Below, in pieces: positions 1 to 6,712 of a stretch of 13,375 nucleotides of DNA. The stretch is from NCBI GenBank assembly GCA_945861845.1, contig CAMAWS010000032.1, positions 1 to 13,375 on the forward strand. The letters are read 5' to 3'. The notes under the pieces were generated by a model that made no database searches, had not been told where the DNA came from, and saw nothing but the letters and a program-made list of their open reading frames with translations. The translations under genes were made by a program, and so were the position numbers. Every line of letters begins with the position of its first letter. Position 1 is the stretch's first letter. The stretch is from Candidatus Sulfopaludibacter sp. SbA3 (lineage in GTDB: Bacteria > Acidobacteriota > Terriglobia > 20CM-2-55-15).

Positions 1-4
1 TCCC

Positions 5-24
5 ATTTTGCGCGAACGCAAAAT
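5..24. repeat. Perfect hairpin downstream of the htrA operon
   Basis: Two 8-bp arms (ATTTTGCG and its exact complement) flank a 4-base loop. On the minus strand the loop reads TTCG, so the transcript leaving the gene that ends at 78 could form a UUCG-capped stem about 53 nt after its stop codon. Allowing one mismatch, pairing extends outwards to positions 1-28. No T-run follows on either strand, so it is not a canonical intrinsic terminator. It could be an RNA 3'-end stabiliser or a weak or Rho-assisted terminator. The structure is seen directly; the role is inferred. Confidence 0.45.
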
Positions 25-25
25 A

Positions 26-54
26 GGAAATGACCGGCCGGACCGGGAATTTCC
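26..54. repeat. Second hairpin with tandem G-A mismatch
   Basis: GGAAAT at 26-31 is complementary to ATTTCC at 49-54, and CCGG at 34-37 is complementary to CCGG at 43-46. The two helices are separated by GA opposite GA (32-33 and 47-48), which in a plus-strand RNA would be a tandem sheared G-A step. The loop is 5 nt. It directly abuts the hairpin at 5-24. The flanking gene to the left is outside the window, so it is unknown whether this belongs to that gene's 3' end or to the minus-strand operon. It may be chance pairing in GC-rich sequence. Confidence 0.25.
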
Positions 55-77
55 AGGAGTCTCCATGGCTCTTCGGA

Positions 78-497
78 CTAGTTGATTTGCTGTGCCCCGA
101 CGACCTTCAATGTTCCCCGGCTTGCCGCTCCGCGGCTCTTGAAGTCCACGCTGCCGACGATTTGTTCATCGCCGGGGATCAGGCGCTGTTTGACGGTGAG
201 CCGGTCCATTTCCAATACCGAGCCATCCTCGCCCATGTAGGTTGCATCCAGCAGAATGTCGTCGTAGGTGTAACGGTTGCTGTTGTTGCGGAAACCGATA
301 ATCCAGGCAGGACGAGTGCCATTAACCTCGGGACGGAATTCGGCGCGGGTGATTTCGATATCGCGGACGGGATCGGCCCGGGCGATCCACGAGATAATTG
401 CATCACCGTACGAGCGGTATCCCAGGAACAGGATTATTGCGACGAGGGCAAGGCGCCGCCCGATCACCCATTCCCGCGTGCGCAAGAAAGAGAGCAT
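78..497 (-). CDS. Small membrane-anchored protein of unknown function
   Basis: This is a 139-residue protein with a short basic N-terminus and one hydrophobic segment at about residues 14-29 (rich in L, A, V, I), followed by a polar C-terminal region of about 100 residues that would lie outside the cytoplasmic membrane. The C-terminal part alternates hydrophobic and polar residues, with an IGFRNNSNRYTYDDI stretch and a GDEQIVGSVDF stretch. This resembles the small beta-sandwich of FxLYD-type domains, but that resemblance is weak and by eye. Its ATG overlaps the stop codon of the upstream htrA-like gene by one base (TGATG), so the two are probably translationally coupled. That coupling and the shared envelope location suggest a partner, substrate-handling or accessory role for the protease. 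I do not recognise a named family. Confidence 0.75.
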   Translation of the reverse strand: MLSFLRTREWVIGRRLALVAIILFLGYRSYGDAIISWIARADPVRDIEITRAEFRPEVNGTRPAWIIGFRNNSNRYTYDDILLDATYMGEDGSVLEMDRLTVKQRLIPGDEQIVGSVDFKSRGAASRGTLKVVGAQQIN

Positions 498-1672
498 CAG
501 GGATTCGGCGCCTCGTCGAGCACAACCTGCAGGTCCATCATCTGATTGTTCCGCAGCACGGTCACCTTCACTCGCTCTCCGGGTTTGTACCGGTCGACCT
601 CAGTCGCCATTTCCTGGTTGGATCTCATGACCTTGTCCTGCAGTTTCAGGATGACGTCTCCGCCTACTGGAAATTGGTAGTTGCCCACGATGATTTGCCG
701 CGACGGTCCGCGGATTCCAATACGGGCGGCAGGGCTGCCCGGCTGCACACCTATGACGAGAAGGCCGCCTTCGGTGTCGATCCCGAGCTCGCGGGCGAGC
801 GCCGGGGCGTCGCTCAGCGCAAAAGTCGTAAGGCCCATGTAGGAATGGCGGACATGGCCGAGGGTAATGAGATCGGCGGTTATCCGGCGCACGGTGTCTG
901 CCGGAATAGCAAAGCCGATACCGGCGCTGCTTCGGGACTCCGAAAGGATCGCCGTGTTGATTCCGATGATCTGTCCCCGGCTGTTCAGCAGCGGACCGCC
1001 GGAGTTTCCCGGATTGATGGCGGCGTCGGTCTGGATGATTTCGTCGATTATCCGCCCGTTAGGGCCTTCAATCGATCGTCCCAGGGAACTGATGATTCCG
1101 GTGGTCAGCGTTCGCTCCAGGCCGTATGGATTACCGATCGCGAGAACCTTTTGCCCGACCAGCAGGCCTTTGGAAGTTCCCAGCGGTATCGGGGTAAGGC
1201 GGGCTGCAGGAACATTGATCTTGATGACGGCCAGGTCGTTGTTGGCGTCGCTGCCCACGACTTCGGCCGTATGCTTGCTCTTGTCCGCCAGCGTAACTTC
1301 GAGACGCCGCGCGCCCTGGATCACATGGAAGTTCGTCAGGATGCGCCCCTCGGTATCGATGATCGCGCCGGATCCTGTGCCTGCCTCCATCGGAACGGGC
1401 CTGAGGAAGAAGTCGTATCCGAGTGTGGTGGTCGTGATGTTCACGACGCCGGCACTGTACCTCTGGTAGATATCAATGTTGTTCGACTCGTCAGGGCTCA
1501 TCGCGCCCGCCGCGCCAGGTTGCTGTGCCGGAGTCTCGGTCGAAGATGCCCAACTTACAGCCGGCGGTGCGGGGGTATCCGCAGACTGCAGCGGACGCCA
1601 CTCCAGAACGACGTAAACAATCGCTGCGGTGATGATTGAACTGAGGATTGAAACCTTGACAATGTTCTTCAT
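497..1672 (-). CDS. htrA: Membrane-anchored HtrA/DegS-type serine protease with one PDZ domain
   Basis: This 391-residue trypsin-fold protease belongs to the S1C (HtrA) family and degrades or senses misfolded proteins on the outer face of the inner membrane. A hydrophobic segment at residues 8-23 has no clear cleavage site and is probably a retained anchor. Residues 31-65 form a Pro/Ala/Ser-rich linker. The catalytic triad is visible: His116 in TNFHV, Asp146 in NNDLAVI and Ser224 in GNSGGP. One PDZ domain occupies about 270-388. This architecture (anchor, protease, single PDZ) matches DegS and many HtrA proteins of other phyla, as opposed to DegP with two PDZ domains. The start is supported by GGAG 8 nt upstream of the ATG; this lies inside a 10-bp palindrome at 1676-1685. 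It lies 27 bp after the MFS gene and overlaps the next gene by one base. The specific DegS role (cleaving an anti-sigma factor) cannot be inferred because no RseA-like gene is present. Confidence 0.93.
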   Translation of the reverse strand: MKNIVKVSILSSIITAAIVYVVLEWRPLQSADTPAPPAVSWASSTETPAQQPGAAGAMSPDESNNIDIYQRYSAGVVNITTTTLGYDFFLRPVPMEAGTGSGAIIDTEGRILTNFHVIQGARRLEVTLADKSKHTAEVVGSDANNDLAVIKINVPAARLTPIPLGTSKGLLVGQKVLAIGNPYGLERTLTTGIISSLGRSIEGPNGRIIDEIIQTDAAINPGNSGGPLLNSRGQIIGINTAILSESRSSAGIGFAIPADTVRRITADLITLGHVRHSYMGLTTFALSDAPALARELGIDTEGGLLVIGVQPGSPAARIGIRGPSRQIIVGNYQFPVGGDVILKLQDKVMRSNQEMATEVDRYKPGERVKVTVLRNNQMMDLQVVLDEAPNP

Positions 1673-1699
1673 TGATGGAGCTCCAGTATATCTCCTTCA

Positions 1700-2875
1700 C
1701 TACTGACGTGGTTCGGGAATCCAGAGGCAGATAAACGGAATCAATACAGTAACTGACGCGGCGGCAATGGATACGAACGCAAAGCCTCCTGAATCGAAGG
1801 CATAGGCCGAAACGGTTGCCATCGTCGCAATCCCCAGCTGGGATGCCGCATTGCGAATCGCAATATATTCACCACGAATTTCCGGTCCAACAAGCTCTGT
1901 AGTGACGGCATGGAGGGGAGCCTGCCGGGCCGAAGCAGCAATGCTGAGAGTCGCGATTCCGAAGACCAGCCAGATTCCGGACTCAATACGGGCCACAACC
2001 AGAAACAGCACCGCCAATGCCACGTTGGCCCAGATGATGACGCTTTTCTTGCCGGCATGGTCCGACAGCCAGCCCGATAGCGGCGATGCGGCCATTGCCG
2101 CAAGGCCCGAAACCATGAAGAGCAGTCCGATCCGGTCGATGCCGATCCCGCGTTCCGACTGCAGCCACGCCCCAACGTACGTAAGAAATCCCACGATGCC
2201 GCCGGACGTCAGAAATGCCGCAACCACGCCCGCCATGCGTTCAGGCCTATGGAAGTGACTCAGGAGGCCCCGATAAGAGAAGGGGACGGCGGACTTCGTT
2301 GCCCGCGTCGCATCGGCCGGAAGGCGCATTGCCGTGAGCGCCAGCATGAGCCCGCCCATGGCGGCAAGAATTCCAAACACGACATGCCAGCCCTGGCGGG
2401 AGGCTACAAATGCCGCCAGGGGAATTCCAATTACGAACGCGCAGAAATAAGCCATCGAAATGACGCCCATGGCCCGTCCACGCTGGGCATATGGAAAGTG
2501 ATCGCCTGCCAGGGAGAGCGAACACGTTGACAGCACGCCCGCGCTGAGACCGGTAATAGTACGTAGAATCAGTAGCGCGCCGTATGTGGAAACGTGGTAT
2601 GTAAGAAATGATGCTGCAGAGAACAACGCGAGCCCGAAGCTGAGAACTTTCTTGCGGCCGATTCGATCCGAGACTGGACCGGCAAACAGGGCGAACATGG
2701 CGGCGGCCAGGGAGTAGCAGGTAACAATGATTCCCGCTCGGCCAGCCGGCATGTTCATATCCCTGGCGATGAGTGGCAGAAGCGGCGGGATCAACTGTGT
2801 GTCCGACACTCCAAGGAAAAGGACTCCGAAAAGAATCAGTGCGACGCTCCAATCGAATCGTTTGGATTCAGACAC
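1700..2875 (-). CDS. MFS transporter, probable DHA1-type drug/metabolite antiporter
   Basis: With the GTG start at 2875 this is a 391-residue, largely hydrophobic protein with about 12 predicted membrane helices, the normal size for the major facilitator superfamily. The family motif A between helices 2 and 3 is clear at residues 66-76 (GPVSDRIGRKK), and its degenerate copy in the second half is GWLSDHAGKK. The overall look is DHA1-like (Bcr/AraJ-type H+ antiporters), but the substrate cannot be read from sequence. An in-frame ATG at 2950 would add 25 polar residues and overlap the start of the divergent lon gene by 32 bp. The added residues do not look like transporter sequence, so I prefer the GTG. 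No good Shine-Dalgarno precedes either start. It is the first gene of the probable operon with htrA. Confidence 0.9.
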   Translation of the reverse strand: MSESKRFDWSVALILFGVLFLGVSDTQLIPPLLPLIARDMNMPAGRAGIIVTCYSLAAAMFALFAGPVSDRIGRKKVLSFGLALFSAASFLTYHVSTYGALLILRTITGLSAGVLSTCSLSLAGDHFPYAQRGRAMGVISMAYFCAFVIGIPLAAFVASRQGWHVVFGILAAMGGLMLALTAMRLPADATRATKSAVPFSYRGLLSHFHRPERMAGVVAAFLTSGGIVGFLTYVGAWLQSERGIGIDRIGLLFMVSGLAAMAASPLSGWLSDHAGKKSVIIWANVALAVLFLVVARIESGIWLVFGIATLSIAASARQAPLHAVTTELVGPEIRGEYIAIRNAASQLGIATMATVSAYAFDSGGFAFVSIAAASVTVLIPFICLWIPEPRQ

Positions 2876-2918
2876 GCGCGGATTGTAACAAACTTGATGG
2901 CTGCGTTCCGGTGACTTT
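2876..2918. promoter_or_regulatory. Divergent intergenic region between the MFS operon and lon
   Basis: These 43 bp must hold, or overlap, the promoters for both the minus-strand operon and lon. On the minus strand TACAAT (complement of 2882-2887) matches the sigma-70 -10 consensus in 5 of 6 bases. A start point about 7 nt downstream would fall at or next to the GTG at 2875, hinting at a very short or absent leader; no convincing -35 is visible. On the plus strand, TTGGAT (2862-2867) and TGTAAC (2884-2889), 16 nt apart, are a weak candidate pair for lon. I see no CIRCE or HspR-type palindrome. All promoter calls here are tentative. Confidence 0.25.
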
Positions 2919-5339
2919 ATGAAACGCGAATTCGACGATATTGACGACATCCAGCAAAAGATTCAGACCATTCCGGAGGAATTGCCGATCCTTCCTGTTC
3001 GTGACGCGGTCATCTTTCCCAACGCCGTCATGCCGCTGACCGTCGGAAGGGAAATGTCGGTAAAGCTGATTACGGAGGTCCAGCAGGGCAGCGGAATGCT
3101 GGTCGTTCTGACGCAGCGTGACAAGAAAGTCGATTCGCCCGGTCCGGCCGATTTGTACGAGATTGGCACCGTCAGCATGGTGCATCGCGTGATGAAAACC
3201 CCGGAAGGGAACCTTTTCGTCATTATCATGGGCGTTTCACGCATGAGGGTTAAGGAGTTTCTTCAGTTCGATCCGTATCTCCGGGCTCGAATTGAAGTGC
3301 TCGCCGACGAAAAGGAAGATGAAACCTCCGTTGATTTCCAGGCGCTCCGCAGGACCGTCATCAGCCAGTTCGAACGCATTATCAAGCTTTCTCCGCAGTT
3401 GCCCGAGGATCTCCAGACGATAGTCATTAATATCGAGGAAAGCGGCCGCCTTGCCGACTACATCGCGACGAATCTGCCCAACCTGTCGATTGCCTCCAAG
3501 CAAATTGTGCTCGAGGAGATTTCGGTCAGGAAGCGCCTCGATCTTTTGAACACCGAGCTTGCGAAGGAGCTGGAAGTTCTGGAATTGCGCAGCAAGATTC
3601 AGAGCCAGGTCCAGGAAGAAGTGGGAAAGAGCCAGCGTGAATACTTCCTTCGCGAGCAGCTGCGCGCCATCCACCGCGAATTGGGCGAGTCCGACGACAC
3701 ACAGCGGGAGATTGAAGAGCTCCGCCAGAAAATTGAAGCGGCTTCCATGACCGAGGAGGCCCGCAAGGAGGCTGATCGCGAGCTGGGCCGGCTCGGCCGC
3801 ATGTCGCCTGCCGCCGCTGAATATACCGTTACGAGGACATACCTGGACTGGCTGGTAACATTGCCGTGGAGCGTTCTCACCACGGAAAGAGTGGACATCG
3901 TCCGGGCGAAAGAAGTCCTGGATAGAGATCACTACGATCTCGAAAAGATCAAGTCGCGGATCCTTGAATATCTCGCGGTGCTCGAATTGAAACCGCAGGG
4001 CAAGGCGCCGATTCTATGTTTCGTCGGGCCGCCGGGCGTCGGTAAGACGTCGCTGGGGCGCTCTGTCGCCGACGCAATGGGCCGGAAATTCATCCGCATC
4101 TCGCTTGGAGGCATGCGCGACGAGGCCGAAATTCGCGGCCATCGCCGGACGTATATCGGAGCTCTTCCCGGACAGGTTATTCAGAACATCCGCCGGGCGG
4201 GATCGCGCGATCCCGTGTTCATGCTCGACGAAATCGACAAGCTGGGCGCAGACTTTCGCGGCGATCCGGCTTCTGCCCTCCTGGAGGTTCTCGATCCCGA
4301 GCAGAACAACGCGTTTCGCGATCACTATCTGGACGTGGCTTTTGATCTATCGCGGGTGTTCTTCATCACGACGGCGAATGTTCTCGACACGATCCCCTCG
4401 GCTCTTCGCGACCGCATGGAAGTCATCGAGCTTCCGGGATACACCGAGGAGGAAAAAGTCCAGATTGCGCGCAACTACCTGGTTCCGCGTGGTCGCGAGA
4501 ACAACGGCATTCAGCCCGATCAGATTGAGTTCGAGGACAAGGCCCTTGGACACCTGGTTCGGCACTACACCCGTGAAACCGGCGTTCGCAACCTGGAGCG
4601 CGAAATTGCCAGCATCTGCAGAAAGCATGCTCGGCGAATCCTGGAAGGCAAGGACCCTCATCTGGTTGTTACGCCCGAGGTGATTACTGAATTTCTGGGC
4701 ATACCAAAGTACCTCCTGGAAGAAGAGGTCGAAGAGCGCGTGAAGCGTTCCGGGGTTGCGGTCGGCCTGGCCTGGACCCCCGTGGGCGGCGATGTTTTAT
4801 TCATTGAGGCCAATATCGCGAAAGGCGGGCGTCACCTCACCATGACTGGACAGATCGGCGACGTTATGCAGGAGTCGACCAAGGCTGCGCTGACGTGGGT
4901 CCGTTCCTATGCCGTTCAGCTGGGCCTGGACTCGGACTTTTACAAGGATACCGACGTCCACATCCACGTGCCTGCCGGGTCAATACCCAAGGACGGGCCT
5001 TCCGCCGGCGTAACCATGGTAACGGCCCTGGTTTCTGCGCTCACAAACACTCCCGTGAAGCCAAGGCTGGCCATGACGGGGGAGATCACGCTCAGCGGTC
5101 ATGTGCTGCCCGTTGGCGGGATTAAAGAGAAGGTCCTGGCCGCCCGGCGCGCACATATCGTGGAGCTGATTCTCCCCGCACAGAACGAGAGGAACGTGCG
5201 CGAAGACATACAGCCGGAATTGCTCAAGGAAATCAGAATCCACTACGTCCGCACAATTGAGGAGGTCCTGGCGCTGGCTTACGCTCGTCCCGTCCTGCGC
5301 GCCACCGGCAGCGAGACTCCTGTTCCGCAAGTCACGTAA
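2919..5339 (+). CDS. lon: ATP-dependent protease La (Lon)
   Basis: This 806-residue protein is full length for bacterial LonA, a cytosolic hexameric AAA+ protease that unfolds and degrades damaged and regulatory proteins. The LON substrate-recognition domain begins with [20 protein letters not shown] near residue 18 and runs to about 205. A helical, coiled-coil-like region follows (about 206-310). The AAA+ module has Walker A GPPGVGKT at 370-377 and Walker B ending in Asp437-Glu438. In the C-terminal protease domain the Ser-Lys dyad is visible: Ser695 in DGPSAGVT and Lys738 in KEKVLAARR. The 43-residue spacing equals that of the E. coli dyad (679/722). The ATG at 2919 has only a weak GGTGA upstream. 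thrC starts 3 bp after the stop. Divergent from the MFS-htrA operon. Confidence 0.98.
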   Translation: MKREFDDIDDIQQKIQTIPEELPILPVRDAVIFPNAVMPLTVGREMSVKLITEVQQGSGMLVVLTQRDKKVDSPGPADLYEIGTVSMVHRVMKTPEGNLFVIIMGVSRMRVKEFLQFDPYLRARIEVLADEKEDETSVDFQALRRTVISQFERIIKLSPQLPEDLQTIVINIEESGRLADYIATNLPNLSIASKQIVLEEISVRKRLDLLNTELAKELEVLELRSKIQSQVQEEVGKSQREYFLREQLRAIHRELGESDDTQREIEELRQKIEAASMTEEARKEADRELGRLGRMSPAAAEYTVTRTYLDWLVTLPWSVLTTERVDIVRAKEVLDRDHYDLEKIKSRILEYLAVLELKPQGKAPILCFVGPPGVGKTSLGRSVADAMGRKFIRISLGGMRDEAEIRGHRRTYIGALPGQVIQNIRRAGSRDPVFMLDEIDKLGADFRGDPASALLEVLDPEQNNAFRDHYLDVAFDLSRVFFITTANVLDTIPSALRDRMEVIELPGYTEEEKVQIARNYLVPRGRENNGIQPDQIEFEDKALGHLVRHYTRETGVRNLEREIASICRKHARRILEGKDPHLVVTPEVITEFLGIPKYLLEEEVEERVKRSGVAVGLAWTPVGGDVLFIEANIAKGGRHLTMTGQIGDVMQESTKAALTWVRSYAVQLGLDSDFYKDTDVHIHVPAGSIPKDGPSAGVTMVTALVSALTNTPVKPRLAMTGEITLSGHVLPVGGIKEKVLAARRAHIVELILPAQNERNVREDIQPELLKEIRIHYVRTIEEVLALAYARPVLRATGSETPVPQVT

Positions 5340-5342
5340 GTT

Positions 5343-6647
5343 ATGAACTTCAATGCTTGGTTTGAATGCTTTTCCGGGTGTGGTGTCCGCTATGCGTTGG
5401 ACGAGGTGGTGTATCGCTGCGAATCCTGTGGAGGATTGCTGGAGGTCCGGCACGATATAGGCGAACTCAGGCAGCGGAAGCCTTCCGAATGGAGAGCGCT
5501 TTTCGATTCCCGCCTCGGGCGAGAGAGCGGCGTCTGGTCAAAGAGGGAAGTGGTGCTTCCCGGCCTGGATAGCCGCAACATTGTGTCACTCGGTGAAGGG
5601 AATTCGCCCCTGATCAAGTCGGACGGTTTCGCAAGATCGATCGGGATCGACGAAGTCTATATCAAGCAATGCGGCACGTCGCACACGGGTTCCTTCAAGG
5701 ATCTGGGAATGACTGTGCTGGTTTCGATGGTGAACCAGATTCGCTCGAAGGTGCGTGCCGTCGCATGCGCTTCGACAGGCGATACCTCTGCCGCCCTCTC
5801 GGCTTATTGCGCCGCTGCCGGAATTCCAGCAATCGTGTTTCTGCCCAAGGACAAGGTGACGATTGCCCAGCTCATACAGCCGATTGCCAACGGAGCGCTC
5901 ACGCTCTCGCTGGATACCGATTTTGACGGCTGCATGAAGATTGTTGAGGAGATCACGAAGGATGGTTCGGTGTACCTCGCCAACTCGATGAACTCGCTTC
6001 GCGTCGAGGGACAAAAGACGATAAGTTTCGAAATTGTGCAGCAGTTGGGATGGCAGGTTCCTGATGTTGTTGTCGTGCCCGGCGGCAATCTTGGAAATAT
6101 TTCGGCCATCGGAAACGGTTTCTTCCTCATGCGAGAGCTGGGCTTGATTGACAGGGTTCCGCGGCTGGTTTGTGCTCAAACGGAAAAGGCAAATCCGCTT
6201 TATCGCTCTTACCGCGACGGGTTTCGCACACCGATGCCGATGACTGCCGGTAACACCATGGCCACTGCCATTCAAATTGGAAATCCAGTCAGCTTTCAAA
6301 AGGCGGTGAAGGTTCTCCGCGCCACCGACGGCATTGTTGAACAGGCAAGCGAAGCAGAGTTGGCGAATGCTGCGGCCGCCGTCGATCGTTTTGGGTTCTT
6401 CAACGATCCCCAGACCGGCGTTGCCCTGGCAGCGACAATCAAGCTTGCGCAATCCGGAAAGATTCCTGCTGCCTCGCGAGTGGTCGTTGTCAGCACCGCC
6501 CATGGGCTGAAATTCGCTGACTTCAAGACCCGATTTCACGAGCAGCAAATCCCAGGGTCCGATTCCTCGCTTCCCAACCCCCCTGTACACCTTCCGGCCG
6601 ACGTTGACGCCGTCCGACAGGCCATCAATGGCAGGATACCTGCTTAG
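5343..6647 (+). CDS. thrC: Threonine synthase, plant-type, with N-terminal zinc ribbon
   Basis: This 434-residue fold-type II PLP enzyme converts O-phospho-L-homoserine to L-threonine and phosphate, the last step of threonine synthesis, in the cytosol. The PLP Schiff-base lysine is Lys119 in SHTGSFKDLGM, and the phosphate-binding loop GGNLGN is at 247-252. Four cysteines at 9, 13, 26 and 29 form a probable zinc ribbon. Segments such as LFDSR near 53, SGVWSK near 62, ISHTGSFKDLG-like 113-122, CASTGDTSAALSAYCAAAGI, and NPLYRSY resemble plant chloroplast threonine synthases more than E. coli ThrC. The last 40 or so residues, after STAHGLKF, are a Pro/Asp-rich tail. It begins 3 bp after the lon stop with no strong Shine-Dalgarno, so it is probably co-transcribed and partly translated by coupling. 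No other threonine-pathway gene is in the window. The archaeal cysteate synthase paralogue is an alternative that I consider unlikely. Confidence 0.95.
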   Translation: MNFNAWFECFSGCGVRYALDEVVYRCESCGGLLEVRHDIGELRQRKPSEWRALFDSRLGRESGVWSKREVVLPGLDSRNIVSLGEGNSPLIKSDGFARSIGIDEVYIKQCGTSHTGSFKDLGMTVLVSMVNQIRSKVRAVACASTGDTSAALSAYCAAAGIPAIVFLPKDKVTIAQLIQPIANGALTLSLDTDFDGCMKIVEEITKDGSVYLANSMNSLRVEGQKTISFEIVQQLGWQVPDVVVVPGGNLGNISAIGNGFFLMRELGLIDRVPRLVCAQTEKANPLYRSYRDGFRTPMPMTAGNTMATAIQIGNPVSFQKAVKVLRATDGIVEQASEAELANAAAAVDRFGFFNDPQTGVALAATIKLAQSGKIPAASRVVVVSTAHGLKFADFKTRFHEQQIPGSDSSLPNPPVHLPADVDAVRQAINGRIPA

Positions 6648-6712
6648 TATGGAGGCGTTTTTCACGCTTGGCCTGTAGTCTTAAGGGCTTACGGGCAGGT
6701 GAAAGTATAGGT

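Noticed and set aside
398..1639. A 413-codon open frame on the plus strand, opposite htrA
   Set aside because: It lies antisense to a protease with an intact catalytic triad. Its translation is rich in R, G, D and H with no domain, as expected of a shadow frame in GC-rich coding DNA.
1676..1685. A perfect 10-bp palindrome as an operator before htrA
   Set aside because: It coincides with the GGAG ribosome-binding site and lies inside the operon. A short palindrome created by GGAGCTCC is likely chance.
5586..6665. A 359-codon open frame on the minus strand, opposite thrC
   Set aside because: It is fully covered by a clear threonine synthase; the composition is typical of an antisense shadow.
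6653..6669. A hairpin (6-bp stem including one G-T pair, TTTTC loop) after thrC as a possible terminator
   Set aside because: The T-run is in the loop, not after the stem, and the stem is short. Nothing indicates termination, so thrC and the peptidase gene may be co-transcribed.
6648..6712. A riboswitch (c-di-GMP type) in the leader of the metallopeptidase
   Set aside because: Some CACGC and GGC-like strings are present, but no conserved core or paired helices could be assembled in 65 nt.
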